From Oreocharis arfaki (lineage: Eukaryota; Chordata; Aves; Passeriformes; Paramythiidae), in the NCBI GenBank assembly GCA_013398015.1, contig VZRR01010266.1, positions 1 to 64,000 of the forward strand: DNA of 64,000 bases. Direction: 5' to 3'. The translations under genes were made by a program, and so were the position numbers. Under the pieces are notes generated by a model that saw only the letters and a program-made list of their open reading frames with translations, was not told the origin of the DNA and searched no databases. Below are positions 42,001 to 57,000 of this stretch, piece by piece; position 1 is the stretch's first letter, and the number at the start of each line of letters is the position of its first letter.

Positions 42001-45000
42001 AACCCTGAACACACTTCAGAGGTTGTTTCTAGAGAAGAGCTTCAATGCTGGCATGTTCCTGGCTGAAGGCTCACTGAGAATCAAGGGGTTTCCTAGTTCC
42101 ATTTTTCTATTTCCCCTTATTTGTTCATCACCATTAAAAATCTCTCTCATAAAAATTAATTTACATTGGCATCACTCTACAGCCAGCTGCTCCAGTGGGA
42201 TGTCATGCTGGGTTATCCCTTCACCTTGCAAACCTTTGACTTTTTGGGATGAATCACAAGCTCTTGGAATAAAACCAGGCTGAATACCAAAGTGTGCCGA
42301 GTCCATCAGTGCTGGCTGGGCTCCTCAGTCACATTTTTTTTGCTGTGTCCTAGAAATACTCTGGGTATCTCTAATTGCTGAGCACATTACAAACATGGCA
42401 TTGTTAACATGCTTCAGAGTTGATCACTCCTGATTTTAATAGAGTTTAAAACTCAGTCATGTAAAGGATATTCTGTCATGTTTACTACAAGCAGAGTTAT
42501 AAATTTTGGAATACAGGAGTTTATAAACTGGTGTGGTATTACAAAGAAGCATTTTGCCCACAGATCTGCTCACAGGAAGCCTTTTCTTCCTTCTGATAAT
42601 TTCAAAGACATCTTTATGGGAAGTCTTTCATGTTTAGAAAAATTCATTCACTCTCAGGATTTTGGAAGGAGCAAGGGATCGATCCCAGGCACATGTGATG
42701 CAGCTGTGTTATGTACATTAACTTCATGCAAATATGCCTGCTCCTGTCCCAGGGAGCAGCAGGAATGCCATGACGTGGCTCGCTCCCGGTTTTCCTAAAA
42801 TCCGAAATTACTCTTTTTTACACAAAAGAAGCCTATTGGGAGCTTTCAATCAGCAGTGATGCTGCAGCATCCCACTGTGCCCACAAAGGCTGCTGGGAGG
42901 CACAGGGGGTACTCAAGGGACACAACCCCTTTGCTGAAAGCCCAGCAAGTAGAGTGCTCCCAGTGCTGGAAACGGTGGAAATGGGATGTGCCGGACCCGC
43001 AGGAGAGGGCATTTCCATTCCCTCAGCAGCATCCTGTGTGTGGCAGATGGGCCGGGCACCCGCTGCCATCTGGCCCTTGGGCATGCACAAAGGATGCGTG
43101 AGGTCGCAGGATTAACCCCGTACCCATCTCCTCTGTCCCTCTGCCAGGAAAAGTTTCCAGCCACCCACTCCTTCACCACCTGTACTTGGCCTTTCAGGAA
43201 CCATTCCATCACTGTCTTCAGAGCACCCCCTGCATGTGGGTTAAAGGGGAGCTCTACAGTTTTGAGTAAGGGGGGTTGAGTTTTCCATTGTGAAAGCCAT
43301 CCCTGCTCCTGGCGCACACTCCGAGGCAGCTATTTCCCCTACAGATTACCCTAAGCACAGGGATAGTGGAAATCCACAGGAGATGGAGCAGCTGCAAGCC
43401 TGGTGTTGAGGCATTAGCCACAAAGCAGCATTTATCCGCAAAAAAACCATGATAGGAAACATTTGTGTTTCCTGCCCGTGACCCAGTTCCATGCACCAAA
43501 ATTTTATTAGTTTGCTCTTGATTAAAAAAGCAATGCTGCTGCTTTGTCCCTCAAAATGCTTCTCTTTAACAAGTGCTCAATGAAATTAGGAGTCTTTGAT
43601 TTGAATGTGCTGTGAAAATGTGCCAAAAAATATCAATTGTGCCCCCTCCAGGGCTTTTCAGAGTTTTGCTGGGAGCATAAATAGGTTTTGGGAAGGCCTT
43701 TCACTCCAAGACATCCCTGTTTCAACCCCTTCACGGACATGAATTAAACTCTGCAGGAGGGAATTTTGACCAGAATACTATTAGATTAGACAAGGCTAAA
43801 CATATAAATAAATAGACGTGCATTCTGCAAATTATACATATATATATATATACATATTTATACATACACACACATACATGCATGTGTGTGCATATATTTT
43901 TAATTATTTAATCTTACCCACACCTACACATGGAAACCTAGTATATATAAACCACATCTCCAAAAAAACCCCAAAGCAGTCAAAATTACAAGTCAAAACC
44001 AACCAAGACTTGCTTAGAACCCAAATTTTAAGTGAAAAGCTGCTTTCTATTATTACCACCTGCTCGTGCACGTCTTGTAGCAGTTTCCACGCCGTGATGC
44101 GCATATAGAACAATCACAGACTCATTCAGGTTGGAAAAGACCTTTAAGATCATTGAGTCCAACTGTGAGCCTAGCACTGCCAAGCCCTTGGAGGATTATT
44201 TTCCCTGCAGCAAACCCCAAGGATTGCGGACTGGCACACAGCACTGACAACACAAGATCAATCCCTCCCCTGAATTCCTCTGCCCGCCTGGAGATAATGC
44301 AGCAGGATTCTGACCTTTCTGCCCCTATTAAAATTCCCATTCTGACTCAGCACAGATTATGCTGGATGCAAGTAAAAAGACTGTAAAAAACGTGATTTGG
44401 GGATTTTGCGGTTTCAAGATTTGGGGGAGAAAGCACCACAATGCAATGGCTTGGAATGTGAGGTACCAGAGGACAGGGGTGCACCAACACCTCCCTCTGC
44501 AGCTCATCCTCATGTCCCACCTTGCTCTGCCACATCATTCCCCATGGTACCCACCCTCACTCTTATTTCTCTCCATTTGCACCCTTTCAATACCTGCCGT
44601 GACTCCCAGCTCCCTCAAGCCCTCAGTGGGATTCATGGACTAGATGCTGCTGGGGATGGGGCAGGACTGTGCCTGGAGCAGGTGACTCCCCTCTCTCCAT
44701 CAAAGGAAAGGGCTCACCTGGAACTGGGCACTGATGCTGGGTGGTTTTTTCTTCTTGTGGAGGTGGAGGAGAGATTTGGTGATGCGGTCGTGCAACGTCA
44801 GGTTCGTGAGGTGCTTGAGGGACTTCACATCCAGCAAGTGCTGCGGAAAAAGAATCCACAGAAAATCCAGATGTTATCATCACGCTATCCGCTATATCCC
44901 TCCTTTACCCTCACAGGGCTTCCTTAGGTAATGTAATCTCAACAGGGAACACTGAGGGATGGCTTCCCTGTGAGGGTGGGGAGGCCCTGGCACAGGGTGC

Positions 45001-48000
45001 CCAGAGCAGCTGTGGCCTCCCCATCCTTGGAAGTGTCCAAGGCCAGGCTGGATGGGGCTTGGAGCACCCTGGGCTAGTGGAAGGTGCCCCTGCCCATGGC
45101 AGGGGTAGAAGTGGATGACCTTTAAGGTCCTTTCAACACAAAGCATTCCACGATTCTATGATTCTCTTCACTGTTAAAGAGCAGTTCATTGATTACTTGC
45201 CTCTCCAGGTGCAAAATGGACATAGAGAGTAGTAAAAACAATGTTTGCTCCTCCTGGTGCTCTGTTCCCGACCACAGACACAGCACCAGTGAGGACCACA
45301 GAAACCATTATTCTTCTAGGAACAACTGATCTCTTGGCATCTCTTATAACATAATAAATGCAGCCAAGATGGAGGGACACTTAACAAGATTGTTGCCTAT
45401 CAGGTACCAGTTCTCCTGCGTCACTTACTTGCTCATTTTAGTTTAGAGATTTAATTATTAAATTTCACCTGCATGTACGTACTCCTCCCCAGAAGGGGGG
45501 AAAAAGGAGCCAGAGCAGCTCCAAGGAGGATGTAAGTGCTCATATCTCTCTCTTCCAGCAGAAACCAGGGCTGAAATCCTTTGGGTTTATATGAATTAAA
45601 GAGCCCTGAACAGAGCTGAGTTGACCAAGGTCTTGGTATAGACACAACGGTCTTCTTCATATCCAGCAGCATTGCATCACTGTGCTACAGCCTTAACCCA
45701 CAGCCCACAAGGGGGAAAATGCTGCTTCTCACTCACCTTTGGGAGACTGGGTTTGGCTTTGAAGTTCTTATTTCGCCTGGGGAGATAATAAACAGCTCAG
45801 GTTAGTCCACAGCGAAGTTGTGGAACGGAGGAGTTTATGAAACCAACCCCTCCAAATCCCTCTGAGCAGCTGCTGCCCATAGCCAGCACTGAACAGGGGC
45901 TGCCCCTGCATACCACAGACTGAGAGGAATGTATCCAGTTAACAGGAATGGTTACATTGGGAATGATGGGATGCAGGGAATTTGGGAAGAGCGAAGAAGC
46001 CACGTGGCAAAACGATTGACCAGCCTCCTGCTTTCCAAACCCCATGTTCATTCCAGCCACCCTGAACCTTTCCCTGAACCTTCTGAGGAGGCTGCAGTGT
46101 GAATCATCAACATCATCTGCCCAGATAATTTAAAATGGAAACTTCGATATCACGTTAAAAGTGTGACTGCATGACACTGCTGCTGCATCTCCAGACTGGT
46201 GTGACCAGCAGGTTTGTCCCTTCTCTTTCTTCCCTTTGTCTGTCATTCTGAATGAATGAGAAGAGTTAAATCAGACGTGTCCAATGTTGCTTTGACCCAA
46301 CCGGGAAACACCTCCAAGTCTACTTGGCACCCTGAGAGTTTTACATCCTGGCTATTTACATTCCCCTTACTCCCCGTGCTGCTCACTACGCTCCAGGAGT
46401 AAAGCCCAGATCCCCTCCTGGGTACTGACATGAGGATGCCGTGGGCCCTCTCCAGCAGTTTGCTGTTGGTCGCGTTGATGAATATTCCATCTTTGTCCAG
46501 CAAGGTGCTGGGGCTGGTGAGCCTGTTGTGCCTCATCCCCATCCGGCCATTCCAGCCAACTGTGTAGGCATCCCTGAAACACCAAACACCGTTAGGAAGA
46601 GACAAAAAACACAATTCTGTGATAAAAATACATCATAAAATAATCCATTGGTAGAAAATGAGCTGCTGCTTTTTTCTTTCACTCCCATGGGATGAGTCCC
46701 TGGTGCCAGACAGCACATGGAGCCATCGGCTACTAAAGCACCTCTCAAAGGTCCAATATTCACAAAAGGAACAAATTATCAGCAGGACAATAACAGCTTC
46801 CAGCTCTCCCAGACAGAAACCTTGAGCCTTCAGATACCTCTAGATACCTTTGGTGGTCTAAAGGATATGAGGCCATGATCTCTGGTGCTGACTCTGTCTC
46901 CTCGAATTCACACAATCACTCCATTAGAGAAAGAAAAAGCAAATCTGATTTGCAATAAACTCATTATTTGCCACAAAGATGGATGTCAGCCCCAGCTGGA
47001 CTGATGGGTTGACCCAGAATCACCCTCTGGGACCTGATCACAAATCAGTCACCCAATTTGGTCCTCTCTGCCATGGGGCAGAACTGATGTGGTCTCCAGA
47101 AATGCTCGCCTGGCTTCAGAAGGGCTGAAGGAAATGAGAGGACGCAAAATCCCCTCTTGGAGGGAAATGGATACTTGACCAAATTACTCATCAGGGCAAG
47201 TAACTTCCAGAGCTGAGGAGACTTCCAATGGTGTCTGGGGGACATGAAGCCTCTCATGGGCAGCATCCAACCAAAATACTTTTGGCTTGGTGGGGCTTTG
47301 GTGGTTTGTTGGGGTTTTTAAATTCTAAATTTTTTATCAGCCTTGCAGAAATCATCATACGAAATAAAAGCAATCTAAGGAACTATGTGGGGGCTACAAC
47401 CTCCCCCTCCTCCAGTTATCTCAGACAGGAGGAAAAGGAACAGGAGGAGACTCCAGGCTGTACTAGGTCATGAGGATGCTGAAGGACATGGTGGCTTAAT
47501 CATGGTCTCAGGCGCCGGCCACTTCTGAGGTCTGACAAAAAGGCAGCCCTTTGCCTTAAAGCCTTGATTTGGAGCAAAGGCAAATCTCAAGTGCTGCATG
47601 GAAATTAAAAAATAAAGGATGTAAAGCTGTTTGTTGAGCCAGCTCAAAGCCTGGAGCCAGATCCCTGGAGCAAGGTCACCTCACTGTCTTGTCTGAGCAC
47701 TTCCCAAATTCCTTCCTGGCCTCATCAAATCAGCATTTTGACTTTAGGATGGATATGTTCACATGGCGACAGATGCAGGCTTTTGGTACTTCGGGGTCAA
47801 TCATCTCACTGAGCCCAGCCAGCTGTTTCCAGACCAACAACTGCTCACACATCCTGCACTTAAAAATGTCACCAGTGAGCACAAACCAGCAGGATCCCAA
47901 CCAGCCCAAGTGGTTTGGGCTAGGCATGGCCTGGCTTTCACTTCTCAGCAGCCAGGGAAGGCACTCCGCTGAAGTCTGGCTTCCCTCCCAGCATGTGCAA

Positions 48001-51000
48001 ACCACTCGTCCACTTTCTTCTGAGATCAGAGGAGAGCACTTGGCTCCCTAAACCCTCCACAGTGACTTCCTGGGTGATGTCATGCTTCAAAAACGCTTTC
48101 AGAAACAGGCCCCGGGCTATCCTGTGGGTTGGATACACAACCAGACTCATCAGCCACCACATGATGATGAGATGGCTTTGAAAGCAATTCCTGTTTAATT
48201 TGGAGCCGTAAATCGCTTGCCAGTCAATCTGCTGGGAAGCTGCTAAAACAAATCTCTCTTCCAGACATGTTACCTGCACCCCTGTGCTCACCTCCTCTTG
48301 CTCAACAAGTGCCATTTACCTGAAATACCAACATTTATCAAGTATGACATGACTCTCCAGATCAAAAGCAGCTGCAATGAAAGGGATCAAAATCACCTGC
48401 CTGCTCTAAAAGCACAGGCTGGACCTTGGAGATCTTATGAGACACCCAGGTTGTGCTTGCAGAAGGAAGGGCACAGATGACATTTGGGGACTCATCACTG
48501 ATGATGCCCAAGGGAAGTGAAGATCATGGACCACACTATCGAGGCACCACAAGAGGAGGAACACAGGAGTTAGGACAGGTCCAAAAGCACTTTTCTGCAA
48601 ATAAAGGCCCAGATTGAGGCTGCTGGTAGGTCCCAGCTGCTGAGGATGAGGAAGAAACACACAGTTCCTCAGTTCTGGCTGTTTAGGATGACTTGTCTGC
48701 TGTGCTGCCATGGGTTTAGCCACGTAACCAGAGCAGACCACACACTGAACTCCACAGTAAATAAACACATCTCCCTCCTTGCCTGGGTCAGGAGGGGTTT
48801 CCCTGCCTTTACAACATCCTCTTGCTGAGATAATTGAAATATTTTGGACTATGAAACTGTTGGCAGCCCAAGCTCCCACACTAGAGTGCCTCCAAAGCTG
48901 GAGTTGGGCAGTCAAGAAAAGCCCTGTCCCAGTTCAGGGATGTTCCTCACACACTGAAGGCTGGATAGAGAAACCGCAGGAATCCTCTTATCTGCAAGGG
49001 AAGATCTCCAAAGGGACAAAGTTTCACATTACGTTATCTTGAGGGAAACTTGCACAATCAGAGCTGCTGGCAACAGGGAACGTCACCTCTGGAGATACCA
49101 GCCTTCCCTGCCTCAAGTGTTACCAGGGACCGACTGCCATCCCAACCCAACCCATCAGAGTCCCAGCAGCTGCAGCATTACGAGAAAGGAAAGGAGGGTG
49201 GCAAAGACTGAGGTGAGGACAGCCAGGGTCGCATCACCTTCCCAGGACAGGGTAGCATTGCTTGTACCACCTGGATTTCTGCTCAAACTCGAGAAGTGGC
49301 ACAAATTTATGAATTCAATCCAACCATCTTAAGTAAATCCCACCCTCTCTAACCACTGAAATGGACTTGTAATGATGTGAGAACATTCTGTTCTCCTTCA
49401 GTAGGGTACCACTGCCTCTCTCAAAGGGGTGGAATTCAGAGGAATAAGGACATTCTAGACTTGATGGCACTCAGAGAGCACGTGGTGAACAAAACCAGGC
49501 AGAAGAAGCCACTTTTCTTCCCCTAGAAAAAAAGGAACGACATGTATCTAATTTTTGTTGCAGCCATTTGGCATTAAAGACAATAAAAATGAGCCTTCCT
49601 AATATCCCTGAAGGATATTTAATTTTGTGTGGAAGGGAAGCCACTGAGATGCAAGGACTGATTCGATGGACACATTTCAGGAGACAGACTCAGACTCCTC
49701 TTGGCTTGTTCTGGGCTTCTCATTAACCTCGGAGCAGCCATAAAGACACACCTGGATATCTCCAGCTCCAAGCAGTGGTTGTAGGAGCTGAGGATGCTCC
49801 TATCACTTCCTTCCCCAGCACACACCTGCTCAGAGGGAAGCAGAGAGGCACTGTACCCCTCTAGAGGGGTATTGGGAAAATCAGACTTCCTGGGATGTGC
49901 TGAGGGATAGCACAAGAGTAGCTGGGAAAAGGATCAGTGCCCAGACATCTCTTGGAAATGAAGACTTTGGCTTCACAAGCAACTTAATTGTGGAATGGGG
50001 ATGAAGAAGGCTTTGCAGGAGAGGCACAGATCTGTATCTCAAGTGTAGACCCGAGTCTCATTCAGTAGCTGCTTAAATGGTCGGAAACCCCAAGGAAGGA
50101 TTTAAAAATAAAACTGTACATAAAATCTGTAAAAATCAATCAAGTTTGAAGCAAATGTGCTTTTTCCCCCCCGAAAACAAGCAAGCATTTGGCAAAGTAC
50201 CATCCCAAACCCTGTACCTTCCAGGTTTTTCACATTCCAGGGCACCTGGAGCCACCACAGGCTGTATGCAGTTCTGCACCCAGACCTGTCCTCCTTAAAT
50301 GACTATTTCCTTGATACTGGCACATTCATTCATTTTTTCAAGCTTCTTACCCCCTTGTACACCCACCACTGACAACTCCTGCCTTTGACACAGGGAAGTT
50401 GCTTTCCCAGCCTGCTGTTTAGTCAGGAAAGGTGTTTAGACCCGGTCACACAGCAGAGAAAGGACGAAGAGAAGATTAGATTGATAGGCGAGGTGGGAGA
50501 AATGTCAATCCAGCCATTTTTAGGTACAGACAGTGCTCTCCCATCGCAGATCCCTGGCCACGCCAAGGTAAAAGCGGGAGCCTTACCGTGGGCTCCTCTC
50601 GTTGATGGTGTTGACTCCCTGGAGGTCTGAGAGCGGCGTCCGCGGGCTCTTCCGGGTGATACCTGCAGCAGCACATGAAGAAGACGTTTCCAGCTGGCTC
50701 ATATCCAATAGACAATTAGCAGAGCCATAGCTGAGCCCTGACTCCGGCGCGGAGCGGCGCGGACGTGTCCTGGCACATGCCGGGCACAGCCGGGTGCCAG
50801 GGATGCCATCACTCCCCAGTCCCACCTCCCTGCCAGAGTCATCACCCTCGTGAGTAACATTGTTTGCTCCAGCCTCTAATTCCCCTCCCACACACGCATG
50901 GGGTGTTTTAGGGACATGCTGTTCCAGCCAGCAAACGGGGTGACGGAAGGAGCTGATGGGGGGGAGCAGCCACCCGTGTTCTCCATGTCCAAGAGATCAC

Positions 51001-54000
51001 CAAGCTTTCCACTGTGCATGGGATAACCCAGATGCATGGGCAAAACACCTGGACATAATTAGAATGCTTGGAAAAATGGTCATTTATTCCTAAGGCACTT
51101 CTTCTCTCCCTCCCTCCGCATATGGACATGAGCAGCAAGTAGGAAATACTTTATATACTGTTTTATAAAGGCTTGACTTCCTATTGAGCCTATATCCTTT
51201 GATATCTAGAATAATTTATTTGTAATAAAATATACCTGATAAAATAATATAATAAATAAAGTATCTATTTTGTATTCAGCCAAGGAAGCTGCCACATATG
51301 GTTACAGTAGCAGCTGTTATCTTCCCCAAAGTGGAAATGTTTTGTAACCAAGCACTTATGAAGACGGGAGACAATTTTTGTAGACATCATAATGCTTTTC
51401 AAGTCACCAAACCACAAAGATGTAAAAATCTGATAATGTAGAGTTTGACATGGAAACAGCTGAGCAATTTTATAACTGTCTCAAAATCACTGCTGTGAGA
51501 CAGGAAAAATCACAGCTCTCACCTCAGCATGGGGAAAACGTGTTTTATTCTACCCTGAGACATCTATAGTGGAAAAAAAAAGGTAAAAAAAAAAAAAGCT
51601 TTCGAAAAAGAAAAAAGTCTAAAGTATGGTTTGCAGCAGGACAGGAGAAAGCAATGGCATATCCCCTCCTCCCCATATTTACAATTCCACTATTTCATGC
51701 AGCCCAGGTGCTGAGCTAAAAGGTGTCCTGGGGATTTTTTATTCTGAAAGATGAACACAAAGCAAACACGCTGAGACCTGAGCCTGTCCTGCTGTTCTGA
51801 GCCTGGAATTCTTGAGCAGAAGCTGAATTCCTACCAAAGTCATTGGTGTCATTCCTTTAAAAGGACATTTACTGCCCTCCTTTCCCTGCTGAGATGTTGC
51901 AACAGTTCATCTTGAAGCTGAACGTTGGGCAGGAGATCCCTGAAAAGGCTGATGCTCCACTTGGTTAAGTTTTTGCATTCAAAGGTGCCCAAATATCCTG
52001 GAAATGTCAGCAAGAGAAAATTTGAGGGTGTCCTGCCTCCAAGGTCACCTTTGAACCCTCCTGTGCTCCAAGGCACGACCAACCAAATCACTCCTGCTGA
52101 GAAGGTTTGGCATCTCCAGCACTGGAGGTTTTTGGAAAGCAAGGCAGGTAATGCATCTGAGTGCTTAACAATACCCAGAGCTCAAAACTCTCTTTTCAAT
52201 CCCTCTTTTTGCCATTTAAGCCTTTTTTCGGTTATATTTCTTGTCCTATGAGTGTTCTTGTACTTCTTTCAAGACTGGCATTTCTGTGTCCAAAGTCCTG
52301 ATTTAGAGCAGAGAAACTCATTTGTAAAGAGGGAAAAAATGGGAATAATCAGGAATCTGCTTTAAACATTGCATTAGTACTTGGTGTAGCTAGTTTTAGA
52401 CCAAGAAAACACCTAATGTCTAGCTGGAACTATTTTTAATATAGATTAAATGAATACATTTTAATATGCCTGGATACTTCCCCATTAAGGCCCAGAAGGC
52501 TTTTCTAGTCTAAAGTAGTCCATGAAAAATGGGATTTCACTGGTATTTCCAAGAGTTTTTTAATCCATGCCCTTCTTTACGGAGCAAAATCTGTCTTCCT
52601 ACCCTTCCCTGCACTCCTCACCAAAGAAAGAAAAGGCCCAAAACACCTTCTAACCCAACAAGTCGAGCCGAAGTGATGAAGACAAGGTTGTATCACATTA
52701 TCCCTGCATCCACACCTTGCACTGCTCAGGAAAAGGGAATTTCTATTTCAGGCTTCCAGGTAACAGCTGCATTTAAACTGCATCGTGGTTCGGCCAGCTC
52801 AGCACCTTAAGTGACTTGTTGATTAATAAAGGTCACAGTGCACAAGCTGGGTTAAAGAGAATTGCTTTAGATACACCAAATATGAAGACTTTTCTACACT
52901 GTGCCATCATTCGGCTCTTTAAAGAAGGAATACAGCCAGAAAAAGCTGTCATGTTGATGTAGCCCCTTTTCTGGGAAATAAGGAGGATTTTTACACATAG
53001 AAGGTAAAAGGGTCTTAGATTTCAGCTGGTGAGTCACACGTGGCCTTGAGAATAGCGTATGGTGAATATGGGCTATTAAATGGTAGGAATTGATACTCAT
53101 CAGGAAAGAACAGAGTGTGAGCAGCAACAACCTCTCACTCCCTTCATCTAGCTCAGACACAGCCTGATCTGGTTCACACTTCAAGCAGAAAATTATTCTG
53201 ATTTTTCAAGCATATTCCCTTTCCTTCAGCCGGAGTGTTTTGGAAAGACGGACTGCTTTGCCTAACAGGTCTTTGCCCTTGTTGAGAAGAGTTTCGGATA
53301 ATCCCCATCTACTGCCTATAGATGAATGCCAACCGGCAGAGCTCCAGTCTTGAATCAGAGGTGTCTAAACCCGGTGCCTTTCTCTGGAGGAGCTGGTGGA
53401 CTCCAAGGCACCAGGGAAGCAGCTAATGGTAAGGGAAGGGCGACCAGTTGGCTCCAGAAGCTGAATACCAAGGGACCTACAGGGAATCTCAATAAACTCA
53501 TCAAACCAATTTGTTTTCTCTCTTTGTTCAGAACTAATTGCACAGTTCAAGACAAGGAGATGACCTTGGTTCCTCTCTCAAGGATGACATGGATGTATAA
53601 CCTCATCTGACTTGTGGGAACAGCCGAGTCCCTGGGGCCAAGCTCCCCTGTGGGGCTCAAAACCTGCTGGATTCTGAACCGGAACATTACACACGTTCCA
53701 AGCCTACTTCAACTGGCCAAGGCTGGGAGCCTGGGGAAGCAGGAGCACACCCCGTGGGAAGATAGGAACGATCTCTGAATGCAGAACAAGAATTACTCAT
53801 TTGCCTGGTCAGATGCCAATTCACAAACTACAGCAATGTTCTTCTTAGACCCACTTGTTGGATTTATCCTAAGAGACCCCAAATTGTGTGGACCAGTCTA
53901 TCTAAGCGAGGTTTTAAGTGTTGAGCTCAACACTGAGCTCAACTTCCTCCTTCCCACTAAATTAAAGCTCTAAGTATGTCCTAAGTTGTATGAATTTCCT

Positions 54001-57000
54001 TTTTCCCACCTAAGGAACTGCAAACTAAACCCCCCAAAATCTCCCATATTGCTGAGCCAACTTAAAAATTCAAGTTAAATTGACTCATCAGTTGCAAGTA
54101 AAATTACTCTGCTGATAATCGTCTTCCTTTCCAATAGTTTCTTAGTAGTATCAGTAAGGTGACTTGGCACAACATCACTTAATAAAATCTAAAATCAAGT
54201 AAAATTTGGTATCACTCCTCTATATTTTCTTATAGTAGTGTTGGGAACTTGAAGGGGAAAATAACATAGTTAAATTAAGAATGGAAGCCTAAATTAACAC
54301 CTAAACCACCTCTGCTCCCCCACCCCCTCATGCTGCAGGAAGCACAGACATCTGATAGAAGGTTTCTGACAGGAAAACCATAGTTGTGAAGATTTAACAT
54401 GCACCTACCATACTTACCGTGCTCAGCTCTGCAGAAAAAAAGGTGGTTTGCACTTACACCTAAATTTCATGAAGTTTAAGCAAGTTGGGCTGAGGCTTTG
54501 CCCATGCAGAGCAGCTCTATTTCTGTCAGCTTTAACACACAACATGAAAGAAGAGAGTAATGGTGGGAAAAGAATATATCTAAACATGAGAGCACCAAGT
54601 ATCTATTTAAATATAAAAATAAAATAGAGTAGTGCAGGCAAGAGTGTCCATTTTGTCATGCAGGATGAGTTTATTATGTGACAGATGAGTGAAGACGCAG
54701 AAATGGAGACCAAGTGCATCATTCCATAAAATAACATCGATAATGCCTCTGTTTTAAGTTAAAGCCCTGGGACAGAATATTTCCACAAGCTAAAGATATT
54801 TCTGAAGTCCAATGAAATCCAAACTAAGTCGAATTCCAGCTGTACCAGCCTTGTATCAGGAATATTCTTTATTATTGTCAATGAGTAAAGGGGGAAACTG
54901 CCAACAAAACCATTTTTGCAAGATCTCAAGAGATGTGGGTTTGCTTTTAATTTGACTCTTCCAACTCTGCCTAATCATTTCCCAATAGGCTGAAAACTGC
55001 TCTAAGGCAGCTGGTTTGATCATGGAAGGCTCATCAGGTGTTGTTTTTAACCCTTTCTACACAGAATGCACCTGGTTTCCATTTCTGGACATGTGAGTGT
55101 GGGATCAGAGGGGAGGGCGGGTGGTGGAGCCTTACTGTACTTCTCCTCCTTGCACCTCTGCAGGATCTCTAAGCTCCTCTGATGCACTGGGTGGTGGAGA
55201 AAGCTAAAACTATCCACACTTTTCAAAACCGCACATGGCACTGCATCATCATGCCCTTGGGAAGCAAAATAAAAACAAACAAAAAAAATTGAGAGAAGAT
55301 AAAGATTTTATAAGCAGAAACCAGGAGAGGGGAAGGAACAAGCCCAAAGGAGCTTGAGGGTCACACGATTTTCGTGCTCGACACAATTTAACTGCAGTTT
55401 CCTCCCCACAGGAGCAATGGGCTGGACCACGTCCCACTCCCAATTATAATCCTCATTAGACAGAGCATAATCACTTAATAATCACTCCAAGATTATTTGG
55501 GTAAAAACAGGATTATTAGATAAATCTTTATTTTTATTAACTTATTTTTTAAGTCCTTTCTGTGCCTCTGCCTGGTGTTACCTGCAAATCCCTGTCCAGA
55601 TGCTGTGTGACACAACCACCTGGAATTCTCATCTTGCATCCCAGTGCTACATTTTGCTCAGATTTTGGCAATTAAAAGGAAAAATGTAAATTATTTGCAT
55701 TAAGCACGGTTTCCATATTCCCTGAGGGCAGAGAACACAGAGTCTGGAGTTCGGCAGGAGTTTTTTCTTGAGTTGGAAGAAACAATCAGTTTGTGGCCAA
55801 GAGGACTTCTGATGGCCCAGCTGCGAGCACAGGGTGGAGGAGAGGTGACACCAGTGCCAATGGGCAGTGCCTCTCTGCCATCACTGGCCAAGTCCAGGAT
55901 GTGCCACACTCCCAGCGAGGTGTGGGGAGGTCACCGCAGAGTCACCTTGTGCCAGCATCTATGGGAGCATTTCATACCAACACATCAAACCATTGGAAAG
56001 GACTGATCTGAATTTTCCACAGGAACACTGTCAAGGGGAGTCCTCCTCACCTTAGCACCAGTGAGACCTCAAACACCAACTTTTTGGTTGCTGTCACCTT
56101 TACTTGGCAAATGCAGCATTTTTTATTGATTATTTTGGGGGCAGTGGTTTCTTTGGTGACCAGCTTCAGGAATAAATCTGCAGAAGCCAGTGCGATTATT
56201 TTTAAGGAAGAATTACCCAAGGAGTAACCCTTGTTGGCCAAATCCAACTGCAGAGCCCATCGAGGGCAGGCACAGCCTCAGGACCACAAAACTTTCATCA
56301 GAGCAAGGATTTAGGTCCAGCAAAACCAAGTCTCCACAGCCTGGTTTGTATGAACGGCACTGTTTTTTCCATTAAGTTTTTGCTAACAAAGAATTAGAGG
56401 GTTTTGCATAATAAATGTGTATTGATGACAGTGGAAAAAGTCAATCAGCCAATTTTTTTTCCTAAAAAGCTTGATAGTGTTCCTTCAATCCCATTTGTTC
56501 ACTAACAAATCTAGTTCTAACACACAGTTCTGTTTGGACCATTTAATTCTGCATTGATAAACTTAGTAATAAAAATAACTAAAAATCAAATTATTGAAGA
56601 GTTCCACCCTTCAGCTAAGTGCAGCTCGCTCGATCCTGGCATCTTTGATTCGAGGAGCATTGGCAGCACGGTAAGAAGCGTCACTCGGGCAGAACACAAA
56701 GGTACCAAACAAAATTCACAGTGACACCCCTTTGCTGCTCTTCACCTTCAAGTTAATGAGGACAATCACACAATCACCAAAAGCTGCACTAGGAGGAGCA
56801 CAAAAAAAGAAGAGTCCCCTAAGCCAGCAAGAAAAAATGCTGATTTATCCTTCCAGAAGCATCTGCTTGGCATGGAGGAGACAACCAAAAGAATGATGTG
56901 GAAAGGAAGCAGAGCAAAATTTTGCAGAGCTGCTGAGACATAAGCCAGGGATTTTTCCAGAAAATCCCCGTGGGGTATTGCAAGCATAAAAGCGTGAGAA

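Larger units (their letters stand above)
41504..44717 (-). other. MYO9A intron, 3.2 kb (window exons 8-9)
   Basis: Holds a TA/CA simple repeat (43838-43895) and an antisense CR1 3' end (44104-44180). No gene recognised. Confidence 0.5.

Noticed and set aside
44040..44103. Possible exon reading [16 protein letters not shown] next to a CR1
   Set aside because: Exon 8 joins exon 9 in phase without it, and its supposed boundaries lack convincing splice sites.
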